From Bacteroidales bacterium (GTDB lineage Bacteria; Bacteroidota; Bacteroidia; Bacteroidales; UBA7332), in contig JAQTZA010000015.1 in assembly GCA_028687995.1 (NCBI GenBank), positions 1 through 64,000 of the forward strand: a stretch of 64,000 nt of DNA, read 5' to 3'. Below, piece by piece: positions 9,296-17,543 of the stretch. The position numbers and the translations under genes are program-made. Each line of letters starts with the position of its first letter. Position 1 is the stretch's first letter. The notes beneath the pieces were generated by a model. That model was not told the origin of the DNA. It worked only from the letters and a program-made list of their open reading frames with translations, and made no database searches.

Positions 9296-9317
9296 CGGGG
9301 ATGAATATTCATCAATT

Positions 9318-9350
9318 CTTTTGGAATTCTTAAAATTGGCTTAAGATTTT
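9318..9350 (-). promoter_or_regulatory. Probable response-regulator operator at the rubrerythrin promoter
   Basis: Three tandem 11-bp units lie here. On the minus strand they read AAAATCTTAAG, CCAATTTTAAG and a degenerate AATTCCAAAAG. OmpR/PhoB-family regulators bind head-to-tail direct repeats of this period. The two strong units (9329-9350) begin 34 bp from the -7 box, exactly as in the matching site at 11959-11980. The distal unit overlaps the last codons of the histidine kinase gene. Confidence 0.65.
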
Positions 9351-10720
9351 TTGCCAGTGAAGTGTAAAGTGAATTTAGTGAATTCGCCTTCTTTACTCTC
9401 TACATCAATAACGATGTTTTGAAGTTCACACAGTTTTTTCACAATCGAAAGCCCAAGCCCATTTCCTTTAATTGTAGAGCTTCTCGACTCATCTGTACGA
9501 TAAAACCGGTTGAAAATATAGGGCAATTGCGCTATCGAAATGCCCATCCCATTGTCATTAATAGAGAGTGTATTGGCATCTATTTGAATAGATACAATTC
9601 CATTTTGGTTTCCATATTTCAGGGCATTATTTACCAAATTATTTAGTATAATTTCCATAAATAACCTATCGCCAACCATCGTATAGCTTTTTGGAATATC
9701 GATTTGGATTGTGATGTTTTTTGTCGTTGCACTCTCTTTCCATTTGTGAGTTAAGGATGCGATGAGTGCTTCCAGTTCTACATTTTCGCATTTAGAAATA
9801 GCAACTCCTGATTCGAGCCGAGCCAATTGAAGTAGTTGCTCTAAAAGTGTGTCGATGCGATCAACTTGTGAGATAATCTCGGAAATTTTGTTTTCGTAGA
9901 ATTCTGGATCTCTTTGTTTGCGAATCAATACCTCCAATGTGCCTCTGATAGCGGCTAATGGAGTTCTGATTTCGTGCGAAGCATTGCTCGTGAACTGCTT
10001 TTGCTGCACAATGCTTGTTTCTATCCGTGCCAATAAATCGTTGATAGTCTGTGTTAATACATATATTTCGTCGTGTCGAACAGGTAAAGAGAGCCTGGTG
10101 CCAATATTTGAATCGCCTATACCTGATGCCGTTTTAATTAATTCATTGACTGGTTCAATCGATTTAGAAGCGGCAAACCACGAAGCCAAAAACTGAATAA
10201 AAAGGACAATCGGAAAAGCGATGAGCAGCACCAATATCAGATTATTGAGAATATTAATGGATTCTTGTTGAGGAATGGCGATGGTTAATTGTCCTATCAC
10301 TTCATTTTTGTCATTCTTTATGGGGAATTGCCCCAGTCGAATAGGCTGCTTATTCAATTCACTGTCGAAGAACGATTCAGTTTCTATTTTAGGATTATAT
10401 AGAATCTGATCTTTCATCATATTCGCTGAATGAAAAATGACGACGCCTTCAGCATCTACTATTTGTAGAAAGGTCGGATTCACCTCCACTTCTCGATGCT
10501 CAGCTTCATCCCATTCGGGCATCTTGTTGATGATGATGGAGTTGTTCGTTGTGTTGAGATTACTAAAAACATCTTCCTTTTCGATTAAAATATCATCGTC
10601 TAAGTGGCTGTAAGCGGTTTTGTGAACCACTGAATAGATAACAATAAACACCAAAGCCGTTGTGAGTGCAACGGCTATGGTATTGAATATCGCAATTCGA
10701 TTTTTGAATTTGAGATTCAT
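9341..10720 (-). CDS. Sensor histidine kinase of an OmpR-type system
   Basis: The 459-residue protein has a first membrane helix at about residues 10-32, a periplasmic sensing region to about 155, a second helix at 157-185 and a HAMP linker. The HisKA domain carries the phosphorylated histidine H249 in NASHEIRTPLAAIRG. The ATPase domain has the N box (NNLVNNALKYGN), the G1 box (DNGMGI) and the G2 box (GNGLGLSI), so it looks fully active. Its start overlaps the response regulator stop by 4 bp, which indicates translational coupling. The signal sensed is unknown; the neighbouring rubrerythrin suggests oxidative or redox stress. Confidence 0.93.
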   Translation of the reverse strand: MNLKFKNRIAIFNTIAVALTTALVFIVIYSVVHKTAYSHLDDDILIEKEDVFSNLNTTNNSIIINKMPEWDEAEHREVEVNPTFLQIVDAEGVVIFHSANMMKDQILYNPKIETESFFDSELNKQPIRLGQFPIKNDKNEVIGQLTIAIPQQESINILNNLILVLLIAFPIVLFIQFLASWFAASKSIEPVNELIKTASGIGDSNIGTRLSLPVRHDEIYVLTQTINDLLARIETSIVQQKQFTSNASHEIRTPLAAIRGTLEVLIRKQRDPEFYENKISEIISQVDRIDTLLEQLLQLARLESGVAISKCENVELEALIASLTHKWKESATTKNITIQIDIPKSYTMVGDRLFMEIILNNLVNNALKYGNQNGIVSIQIDANTLSINDNGMGISIAQLPYIFNRFYRTDESRSSTIKGNGLGLSIVKKLCELQNIVIDVESKEGEFTKFTLHFTGKKS

Positions 10721-11394
10721 TCTTCTGATTCTATTTTGTACCCGACTCCGCGAATGGTCTGGATGAGTGAAGGTTGACTTGGGTCATCTAATTTCTTGCG
10801 CAAGGCATTAATATACACGTCTATCACTGAATTGTTGTAATCGAAATGAATGTCCCACACTTTCTCAATAATACGTGTTCTGCGACAGACTTTTCCTTTG
10901 TTGCGTAGCAAATATTCGAGCAAGGCAAACTCTTTCTGAGTCAATTCTACCGATTTGCCAAACTTAGTGACTGTGTGTTTATCGAGATTCATCTCAATAT
11001 TCTGAGATTGGAAAACAGTGCTTTCTGAAGTGTGACTTCGCATTAATACACGCACCCGAGCCAGTAGCTCTTCGAAGGAAAATGGTTTGCGAATATAGTC
11101 ATTTGCGCCAGTTTCTAATCCGAAAACAGCATCATCTACGGTGTCTTTCGCTGTGAGAAAGATGATAGGAATCTGTTTGTTTTCTTGACGAATATTTCGG
11201 CAAATTTCAATACCACTCATGCCAGGTAGCATCCAATCTAATAGAATTACATCGTACTCCTCCAGATTATCCATTGCGAGAGTTAGCCCTTTTTTTCCAT
11301 TATCCGCTGTGTCAACAGCAAAACCTTCTTCCTCAAAACCCTCTTTGAGAAAATTAGAAATGGAACTTTCGTCTTCTACAATTAATAATCGCAT
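10717..11394 (-). CDS. OmpR-family response regulator
   Basis: This 225-residue regulator has a receiver domain with the acidic pocket (E7, D8), phosphoacceptor D53 in LLDWMLPG and the conserved lysine in FLTAKD. It is followed from about residue 125 by a winged-helix DNA-binding domain ending RGVGYKIESEE. Such proteins dimerise on direct repeats about 10-11 bp apart. It sits between the DUF2231 gene (34-bp gap) and the kinase (4-bp overlap). The operator-like repeats at 9318-9350 and 11959-11980 flank this operon, so I infer it controls its own operon and the rubrerythrin gene. Confidence 0.95.
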   Translation of the reverse strand: MRLLIVEDESSISNFLKEGFEEEGFAVDTADNGKKGLTLAMDNLEEYDVILLDWMLPGMSGIEICRNIRQENKQIPIIFLTAKDTVDDAVFGLETGANDYIRKPFSFEELLARVRVLMRSHTSESTVFQSQNIEMNLDKHTVTKFGKSVELTQKEFALLEYLLRNKGKVCRRTRIIEKVWDIHFDYNNSVIDVYINALRKKLDDPSQPSLIQTIRGVGYKIESEE

Positions 11395-11428
11395 AGATTT
11401 GTTTTAGATGTCCGTTGGCAGAAAATGC

Positions 11429-11893
11429 CTATTCTTCTTGATTGCTAAAGTCAGGCAACGCTAATTCAACACCAGCACCGTGTTTGTAAACCAATTGACC
11501 TCCTAAATAGCCAGTAAGTGAGACCGATCCGGCTAAAAGGGTGAAAACCAAAATACTGGCCCATTTCGTCCAGGTTCTATCGTATTTGAAATAGAAAATA
11601 ACAACTCGGAAAAATGCTAATGCAATTGAGAGCAATAAGGTAAATAGAGCCGCATCTTCATGAAGTTCCATGGGTGCTTTTAGTGGTCCGTCTTCGATAC
11701 CTTCCCCCGCTAAACTGCCACTGACAAAGGCAACTGTAGCGCCTAAAGCACCTAATAACAACAAATAAAAAGCAGCATTCTTGAAAAACTCCTTTTTGAA
11801 TAGTACGGCGATTACTTCAGATAGAAAACCAGCCATCAAAAGGGCTATGGGAAAGTGAATGACCATAGCGTGAAGGTGTGTTGCAGAAATCAT
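11429..11893 (-). CDS. DUF2231 four-helix membrane protein
   Basis: This 154-residue integral membrane protein has four predicted helices at about residues 8-32, 40-62, 78-102 and 112-132. The histidine pattern (HLHAMVIHFP near the N-terminus, LHEDAA in the middle, YKHGAG near the end) is that of DUF2231 proteins. The spaced histidines would suit heme or metal binding in the membrane, but this is inference. It is the first gene of the operon with the two-component system, so it may be a sensory accessory or a redox component controlled by it. Confidence 0.8.
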   Translation of the reverse strand: MISATHLHAMVIHFPIALLMAGFLSEVIAVLFKKEFFKNAAFYLLLLGALGATVAFVSGSLAGEGIEDGPLKAPMELHEDAALFTLLLSIALAFFRVVIFYFKYDRTWTKWASILVFTLLAGSVSLTGYLGGQLVYKHGAGVELALPDFSNQEE

Positions 11894-11917
11894 AACTTTG
11901 GATTTTTTAGTTTAGGA

Positions 11918-11925
11918 CAAAGGTA
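11918..11925 (-). promoter_or_regulatory. -7 box of the DUF2231-regulator-kinase operon
   Basis: On the minus strand this reads TACCTTTG, a perfect TAnnTTTG box, 24 bp before the DUF2231 start. No good -33 element is visible. Confidence 0.6.
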
Positions 11926-11958
11926 TATCTCATCAAATGGTTATCAGCTAAAGCAATT

Positions 11959-11980
11959 CTTAAGATTGGCTTAAAATTGG
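11959..11980 (-). promoter_or_regulatory. Probable response-regulator operator at the DUF2231 promoter
   Basis: Two tandem 11-bp units read CCAATTTTAAG and CCAATCTTAAG on the minus strand. The 11-mer at 11970-11980 is identical to the one at 9329-9339. The repeat pair starts 34 bp from the -7 box, the same distance as at the rubrerythrin promoter. Confidence 0.65.
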
Positions 11981-11995
11981 TTTTATGAATGGAAT

Positions 11996-12511
11996 CTAAT
12001 CGTCGTGTCCTGCATCTGAATGCATTATTTTATCGGTGTAAGCCAACAATAAAGCTGAGAATATAAATACTAGATGTATGCAAATTTGCAAAATCGTGTC
12101 TTGCATTGGCACATTGTGAATGTCGATAAATGTTTTCAATAAATGCACTCCCGATATACTAACCAACGAAACAATCAGTTTGATTTTGAGCGTCCCTGCA
12201 TTGATTTTACTCAGCCATTCTGGCTTATCGACGTGATCGCCAAACTCAATTTTGCTGACAAATGTGATGTATCCACCAATGAAAACTACGACCAATAGAT
12301 TGATTACCATCGATATATCAATCAACCCAAGTACAGATAGTAGAATCGAATTTTCATTAAGTGAAGGGAATGATACGATTAAAAACCATAATTGTTTCAT
12401 AAACTTGAAGGCGTAAATCAAGGTAGCCACAATCAATCCTAAATAAATAGGAAGTTGGATCCAGCGACTAAAAAAAATGACTTGTTCGATATAACGTTCT
12501 ATTGCTTTCAT
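11996..12511 (-). CDS. UPF0114 (YqhA-like) membrane protein
   Basis: This 171-residue protein has about four membrane helices (roughly residues 15-37, 60-82, 107-127 and 138-158). The sequences VVFIGGYITFVSKIEFGD and KPEWLSKINAGTLKIKLIVS are characteristic of the UPF0114/YqhA family, whose function is not established. It starts 12 bp after the CBS-domain transporter gene ends and is the last gene of the znuA-led run, just before the separately promoted DUF2231 operon. Confidence 0.82.
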   Translation of the reverse strand: MKAIERYIEQVIFFSRWIQLPIYLGLIVATLIYAFKFMKQLWFLIVSFPSLNENSILLSVLGLIDISMVINLLVVVFIGGYITFVSKIEFGDHVDKPEWLSKINAGTLKIKLIVSLVSISGVHLLKTFIDIHNVPMQDTILQICIHLVFIFSALLLAYTDKIMHSDAGHDD

Positions 12512-12523
12512 AAATTAGGTTGT

Positions 12524-13801
12524 CTAATTGGTTTTTGTAATTAAAATTTTATCAATTCGTTGACCGTCTTTGTCAATAATTTCCAATTCGTAATTTTCAA
12601 GTTTGAGTCGATCACCCAGATTAGGCAACGCATTCCATTTGTGGATAAAGAATCCGGCAATTGTATGAAACTTGTTTACTGTAACATCCGTATCGTCAAT
12701 ATCAAAATATTTTGCAAACTCAATGTACGAATATCGACCATCCGCGAACCAGCTATTTTCATCGCGTTGTGTAATTTTATATTCAAACTGATTTTGTTCC
12801 GTTACATCACCCACTAATGCATCCACCACATCATCCATCGTAGCCATTCCTTTTGTGGAACCATATTCGTCTACCACAATCGCATAGTGATTTTGTTTGG
12901 TTTTGAATAATTCCAGTAGGCGATATACAAACGTGCTTTCATTAATAAACAACGGCTCTTTGATGTAGTTCGCCAATTTGAAATTTGTTTCAATACTTGG
13001 GACAAAAAGGTCTTTCAACAACACAATACCAATGATTTCGTCAATGTTTCCTCCTTCACAGACTGGATAAGCCGAATGCTTCTCTCTATTGATAATTCTT
13101 CGAATAGTCTCTAAATCATCATCTGCGTTCAGGAAAATAATATCACTTCTATGTGTAATTAGCGATTCTACTTTTCGATCGCCTAACTCAAAAACACGTT
13201 CTACAATGTCTTGTTCGATATCTTGAATCTCTCCACCATCAGCACTCTCTTTGATCATCGATTTAATCTCTTCTTCGGTTGCTTTACTCTCCATCGATTT
13301 TTTTATTCCCAGCAATCGAAGGATTGTGTCGTTCGAGAACGAGAGCATCCAAACAAAAGGAGAGGTAATGAGTGCCAATATTTTCATGGGCTTAGCTAAA
13401 GCGATAGCAATGGGCTCAGGAAATGTCAAACCGATTCGTTTCGGCAATAATTCCCCCAACACAATCGAAAAATAGGTAATAACAACGACTATAACCGTTA
13501 CCGCAATATCATGGGCAAACGGTCGAATAGCCTCAAATCCAGCAAAGAAAAGCTCTGTCTTTTGAGTCAGTTTTTCGCCACTATATAAACCAACCAATAT
13601 TCCAATTAATGTTATCCCAATTTGCACGGTGGACAGAAATTTTGTAGGATTTTCTGACAACTCCAATGCTGTTTTTGCTCCTTTAATACCTTTCTTCTTC
13701 GCACTTTCCAGTTTGAACTTTCGGGAAGAGACCAAAGACATTTCGGCAAGCGAAAAGATACCGTTTAACAATATCAAGATTAAAATGATTGCTATTTCCA
13801 A
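12524..13801 (-). CDS. CNNM/HlyC-type transporter with CBS domains
   Basis: The 425-residue protein has an N-terminal DUF21/CNNM membrane domain (about residues 1-185, three or four helices with VVSSRKFKLE, LSTVQIGITLIGI and LGELLPKR), a CBS pair at about 200-325 (VPSIETNFKLANYI between the repeats; DEYGSTKGMATMDDVVDALVGDV at the end of the second), and a CorC/HlyC C-terminal domain. Relatives such as PaeA and CorC act in divalent-cation or polyamine export; old names call them hemolysins. It lies between a tautomerase gene (35 bp) and a UPF0114 gene (12 bp). The ion is not known. Confidence 0.9.
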   Translation of the reverse strand: MEIAIILILILLNGIFSLAEMSLVSSRKFKLESAKKKGIKGAKTALELSENPTKFLSTVQIGITLIGILVGLYSGEKLTQKTELFFAGFEAIRPFAHDIAVTVIVVVITYFSIVLGELLPKRIGLTFPEPIAIALAKPMKILALITSPFVWMLSFSNDTILRLLGIKKSMESKATEEEIKSMIKESADGGEIQDIEQDIVERVFELGDRKVESLITHRSDIIFLNADDDLETIRRIINREKHSAYPVCEGGNIDEIIGIVLLKDLFVPSIETNFKLANYIKEPLFINESTFVYRLLELFKTKQNHYAIVVDEYGSTKGMATMDDVVDALVGDVTEQNQFEYKITQRDENSWFADGRYSYIEFAKYFDIDDTDVTVNKFHTIAGFFIHKWNALPNLGDRLKLENYELEIIDKDGQRIDKILITKTN

Positions 13802-13836
13802 TGTGTTTACGTTTTATATTTTATCAATCATACTCC

Positions 13837-14040
13837 TTATTTATGTTCCTTCTTTTTCCATTCATCTGTCAAAAGACCAGAGTATCCCCAGTTTTCGTCT
13901 TCGATTTCCTGAATAACGATGTGGATATGTTCGGGCTTTTTATTCAATACTTGGACTAATGTATCGGTAAATTCTGCTACGATTTGTGCCTTCTGTTCGC
14001 GCGTAGCACCTTTTGTGATTTGGAGATTGATGTAGGGCAT
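13837..14040 (-). CDS. 4-oxalocrotonate tautomerase-family protein
   Basis: This 67-residue protein starts MPYINLQITKGATREQKAQI, so after Met removal Pro1 is the catalytic base, as in the 4-oxalocrotonate tautomerase family. The length is normal for the hexameric small subunits. The region HIHIVIQEIEDENWGYSG fits the family, including the conserved E-x-x-x-x-W-G-x-x-G segment. The natural substrate cannot be inferred. It is 15 bp after the ABC ATPase gene, in the same run of minus-strand genes, with no obvious link to metal transport. Confidence 0.88.
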   Translation of the reverse strand: MPYINLQITKGATREQKAQIVAEFTDTLVQVLNKKPEHIHIVIQEIEDENWGYSGLLTDEWKKKEHK

Positions 14041-14055
14041 TTGTTCTATTTTTTT

Positions 14056-14748
14056 TTAATAAAACTCATAAAAACACTCCGTCGGAATGGCGGTATTGGT
14101 GTGGTAATGCAGGTTTCCGTTCACGCACGCAAGGCTTTTGGCAATGGCACGCACCGAGGCGATGTTGTGCGATACGAGCATAATGGCTGCGTTGGGACGA
14201 AGTTCTTGCAAGAGGTCGAACAGTTTGTTTTCAGACTCTTTGTCGAGGTACGAGTTGGGCTCGTCGAGTATCAACAGTTGTGGTTTCATCACCAACGCTC
14301 TGCCGAGGAACGTCCGCTGCAACTGTCCACCCGATAGTTGATTGATTGATCTTTTGCGCAACGATTCCAAATCGAGTTGCTGAATTATTTCATCAGCCGC
14401 CGCTTTTTGTTCGCGTGTGTACGAGGTCAGTATACCATTTTCACCAGCTAAACCAGACAACACTACTTCGTTTACACTGATAGGGAATGAGCGATCGATA
14501 TTGTTGTTCTGTGGCATGTATCCGATGCGAAGCGATGGTACTTCTACATCATTATCGAAGAACCGAATTGTGCCCGTTTTCAAAGGTGCTAATCCCAATA
14601 TCGCCTTTAATAAGGTGGTTTTTCCACCACCGTTGGGACCGATGATTCCGATAAAGTCGTCGCTGTTGATGGTCAGATTCACATTATTCAGTACAACGTT
14701 TTGTTCATAAGCAACGGATAAATTTTCTATTTTGATTATTTTGGACAT
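14056..14748 (-). CDS. znuC: Zinc/manganese-type ABC transporter ATPase (ZnuC-like)
   Basis: This 230-residue cytoplasmic ATPase has Walker A GPNGGGKTT, Q-loop in YMPQNNNIDRSFPI, signature LSGGQLQRTFLGRA, Walker B LLILDEP and the H-loop histidine in LVSHN. YMPQ followed by FPISVNEVVLSG is typical of ATPases in the zinc/manganese cluster-9 family. It follows the binding-protein gene (71 bp) on the same strand. The expected permease gene (znuB) is absent: the next gene is a tautomerase. Either the permease is elsewhere or this ATPase has another partner. Confidence 0.88.
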   Translation of the reverse strand: MSKIIKIENLSVAYEQNVVLNNVNLTINSDDFIGIIGPNGGGKTTLLKAILGLAPLKTGTIRFFDNDVEVPSLRIGYMPQNNNIDRSFPISVNEVVLSGLAGENGILTSYTREQKAAADEIIQQLDLESLRKRSINQLSGGQLQRTFLGRALVMKPQLLILDEPNSYLDKESENKLFDLLQELRPNAAIMLVSHNIASVRAIAKSLACVNGNLHYHTNTAIPTECFYEFY

Positions 14749-14819
14749 TTCTTTTCAATTAAAAATTTTCAAATAGGAATTACGTATATCTGTCTAACTG
14801 ATAACTCATAATACCTCTT

Positions 14820-15701
14820 TTATTCTACCAATGCATCTACGATATCAGTCAAACCTTTTGCCCATTTGTAGTTTAATGGGTCAATTTGAACAACCCTACA
14901 TCCTGTTTCTTTGGCTAAGATAGCGGCATTCTTTACATCAAACTCTTTTTGTACGAAAATTACCTTTATTTTCTCTTTTTGAGCCACATTAATTAACGAC
15001 TTTAGGTGTTGAGGAGTAGGCTCTTTGCCATTAAATTCTACGCTGTATTGGTCAAGACCATAATCATGTGCTAAATAAGTGAGGGCAGGATGATAAATCA
15101 AAAAAGAACGGTTTTTAACCATTTTAAGTTTTCGTGTGATTTGACTGTCGGTGCTATCTATCTCTGCTAGCAGTTTGGTAAAATTAGCTGTATAGTACTT
15201 TTTGTTTTTTGCATCGATGTCTATAACTGCTTTGTAGATATTGGTAGCCAATATACGAGAGCTTTTAGGCGAACTCCATGTGTGAGGATCTGGCCCTATA
15301 TGGTTGTGGTCTATCATTGCAGGGTTTTTGGTGTCGCTGTGTTCATCTACAATGATTAATGAAATGCTGTCAGATGTGTCTACGAGTTTCAACTCGGGAT
15401 GATTTTGTTTCAGTTTATTTAGCCAAGCTAACTCAAATCCCAGATTGCCAACAGCCATATAAGCTAGGCTTTTATTGAGTTTAATCAATTGGTTTGGTGA
15501 TGGGTCGTACGACTCAGGATTCGATCCAGCAGGAATCATACACATCACATCCATTTTATTTCCTACAATCTGATCGGCAAAGTATTTTTGGGGTAACACC
15601 GATACGGTAATCGTCGGTTTGCTTTTTTTTGGTTGTACGCACGATGTGGAGAATAAAACGACCACAAATAGTAGTACTGATAAAAATCGAACAATCTTCA
15701 T
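14820..15701 (-). CDS. znuA: Zinc-type ABC transporter substrate-binding lipoprotein (ZnuA-like)
   Basis: The 293-residue protein has a lipoprotein signal with lipobox STSC (C21). It matches cluster A-I metal-binding proteins: VLPQKYFADQIVGN near the start, a short His/Asp-rich loop (DEHSD and DHNHIG) just before the metal-site DPHTW, the second histidine in YHPALTYLAHDYGL, and a C-terminal acidic ligand region (VVQIDPL). The histidines favour zinc, but manganese is not excluded. It heads the minus-strand run with znuC, with a -7 box TACTTTTG (minus strand) at 15724-15731. Confidence 0.9.
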   Translation of the reverse strand: MKIVRFLSVLLFVVVLFSTSCVQPKKSKPTITVSVLPQKYFADQIVGNKMDVMCMIPAGSNPESYDPSPNQLIKLNKSLAYMAVGNLGFELAWLNKLKQNHPELKLVDTSDSISLIIVDEHSDTKNPAMIDHNHIGPDPHTWSSPKSSRILATNIYKAVIDIDAKNKKYYTANFTKLLAEIDSTDSQITRKLKMVKNRSFLIYHPALTYLAHDYGLDQYSVEFNGKEPTPQHLKSLINVAQKEKIKVIFVQKEFDVKNAAILAKETGCRVVQIDPLNYKWAKGLTDIVDALVE

Positions 15702-15842
15702 TTCTTAAATAATTTGTAAAACACAAAAGTAGTAAATATCTGTTATTAATGGACGGTGTGCGTTATCTAAATTATTTATACCTATCTTTGGATAATTCGT
15801 CTTGATATTTTGGATTTAAAACTAGGTTTACTGATAATATAT

Positions 15843-15872
15843 TTTGTTGTAGTTCCGTAAATAGTACTTTTG
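15843..15872 (+). promoter_or_regulatory. Promoter of the 15949 lipoprotein gene
   Basis: A -33 TTTG (15843-15846) and a -7 TACTTTTG (15865-15872) are separated by 18 bp, a near-complete Bacteroidota promoter. The leader would be about 70 nt. Confidence 0.6.
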
Positions 15873-15948
15873 TAAAGTATTTTAAAGTGTCATCGAAAAA
15901 TAGTTGTTTTTAAAATTTTGTAATACCTATCATTAAACCCAGAAAATT

Positions 15949-16728
15949 ATGTCAAAGAAAAATTTATTTTTTAGTCTTGTTATCGTATTAGGTCTTCTTT
16001 TCACAGGTTGTAAAAAGGATGAAACTCCAGGTTCAAATGGAACAACTAGTTTGACCAACAGCACACTTACAGGAGCCATTGAATCCTACCCTTCAGGTGC
16101 TAAAGATTCGTTGTATGCTATTGTAAGCGATACTGCTACTAAAGTGGGGTTTGTAGGTCATACAGTACTATCTGCTACAGGCTCATTTTCACTGCCTTTA
16201 GAGTCTCCGTCATCTAATTTTCTCCAAAAAGCAGAAATAGATGTGGCTTTTGTAGGTACAATTAGCGACCGAACAGCATTAATTTCAATTAACCCTATTC
16301 AGCTTATCATTATTAAAAATGAAACACCTGTGTATGAAATCATGAGAGCAAATTTCACTACTATTGAAAATTCCTCAAATGTAAATGCAGCGTATTCAAT
16401 TTTTGTTTATAGCAATAAGCCACTTACAGTCAATGGATCTAGCACGTTAGATTTTTCAGATTTTGGTGGCGCACTTATTTTAACAGAAAAAGATAATTTT
16501 ACGTTGAAAAGTGGATGGAATGAGTTGGTTTATAAAGTAGAAACAATGACAACAACAGCAACTAGTGCTTCGATCACAATGACTTTAACTAACAACATTC
16601 CTTCGGACTTAAAATGGAGATTCTTCGCAGATAATTTAATGCAAAATTCTCCAAAACAAATAGGTGTACGTGCAACTCAACAGAAAATGAATTTTCGTAC
16701 TCCAATAATTTTTGGTGGCAGAAAGTAA
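15949..16728 (+). CDS. Lipoprotein of unknown function
   Basis: The 259-residue protein has a lipoprotein signal with lipobox FTGC (C21) followed by KKDE. The rest is rich in Thr, Ser and Asn with beta-strand patterns and ends in RTPIIFGGRK. I recognise no domain. It is a single-gene unit, with its own promoter upstream and a strong terminator after it, on the outer or periplasmic face of the envelope. Confidence 0.75.
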   Translation: MSKKNLFFSLVIVLGLLFTGCKKDETPGSNGTTSLTNSTLTGAIESYPSGAKDSLYAIVSDTATKVGFVGHTVLSATGSFSLPLESPSSNFLQKAEIDVAFVGTISDRTALISINPIQLIIIKNETPVYEIMRANFTTIENSSNVNAAYSIFVYSNKPLTVNGSSTLDFSDFGGALILTEKDNFTLKSGWNELVYKVETMTTTATSASITMTLTNNIPSDLKWRFFADNLMQNSPKQIGVRATQQKMNFRTPIIFGGRK

Positions 16729-16765
16729 AGTAAACTTTTACTAACTCAATTCTTTGATATTAATA

Positions 16766-16804
16766 AACGGGAGTGTTGCCTCAGTGGCTGCACTCCCGTT
16801 TTTA
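16766..16804 (+). terminator. Intrinsic terminator after the lipoprotein gene
   Basis: AAACGGGAGTG pairs perfectly with CACTCCCGTTT over eleven bases, with a 13-base loop and a T-run. The mnmD -7 box begins only about six bases after it. Confidence 0.9.
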
Positions 16805-16809
16805 TTATC

Positions 16810-16817
16810 TACCTTTG
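16810..16817 (+). promoter_or_regulatory. -7 box of mnmD, very close to the start codon
   Basis: TACCTTTG matches TAnnTTTG, but it ends only four bases before the ATG at 16822. Transcription should start at or just after that ATG if this box is used, implying a leaderless mRNA or a later translation start. Confidence 0.45.
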
Positions 16818-16821
16818 CGCT

Positions 16822-17490
16822 ATGGAAACACCTCGCATCATTCTCGAAAGCACAGCCGATGGTTCGCATACGCTATTTGTGCCTGAACTTAACGAACATT
16901 ACCACTCGGTGAATGGTGCTTGGCAAGAATCGCTTCATGTATTTATTGAGGCTGGATTGAAATCTTGTGAGAAGAACGAATTATCGGTCTTTGAAGTGGG
17001 ATTTGGCACTGGCTTGAATGCTTTTCTCACACTTATCGAAGCAGAAAAGAGTGGAAAAGTCATTCGTTACACTTCTTTAGAATTGTATCCATTGTCTGTT
17101 GAGTTATCTCAATCGCTCAACTACGCCGATTTGATTGCGCCTCACAAAAAACAGTTGTTTGATGCGTTACACAAAGCCGAATGGGGCGCAGAGGTGCAGA
17201 TAACACCTCATTTCTTTTTGAGAAAAATAAATGCTGATTTGTGTGAATACAACTTTACGTCAAAATATGATGTGGTTTACTTCGATGCGTTTGCACCCGA
17301 AAAACAGCCTGAGATGTGGGATTCAGAACTGTTTGTGAAACTGTTTGATCATACGAACCTGAATGGGATCTTGACGACCTATTGTGCCAAAGGAGTTGTC
17401 CGTCGCTCACTGCAAGCAGCAGGTTTTATGGTCGAAAGGTTACAAGGCCCTCCCGGGAAAAGGGAGATGCTGAGAGGGATAAAGGGATGA
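16822..17490 (+). CDS. mnmD: tRNA U34 aminomethyl-methyltransferase (MnmD-type)
   Basis: The 222-residue protein matches the methyltransferase half of MnmC, which finishes the wobble-uridine modification mnm5s2U34. The SAM-binding motif is FEVGFGTGLNAFLTL, and VVYFDAFAPEKQPEMWDSELF is the catalytic hallmark of this family. The C-terminus LTTYCAKGVVRRSLQAAGF and PGKREMLRG also fit. The FAD-dependent oxidase half of MnmC is missing, and the length is that of stand-alone MnmD enzymes. The gene appears monocistronic and convergent with the following minus-strand genes. Confidence 0.9.
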   Translation: METPRIILESTADGSHTLFVPELNEHYHSVNGAWQESLHVFIEAGLKSCEKNELSVFEVGFGTGLNAFLTLIEAEKSGKVIRYTSLELYPLSVELSQSLNYADLIAPHKKQLFDALHKAEWGAEVQITPHFFLRKINADLCEYNFTSKYDVVYFDAFAPEKQPEMWDSELFVKLFDHTNLNGILTTYCAKGVVRRSLQAAGFMVERLQGPPGKREMLRGIKG

Positions 17491-17543
17491 TAATTTGACT
17501 GATTCAGAGAAGATGGATGTTAGGCTTTAGCCAAAATGAATTG

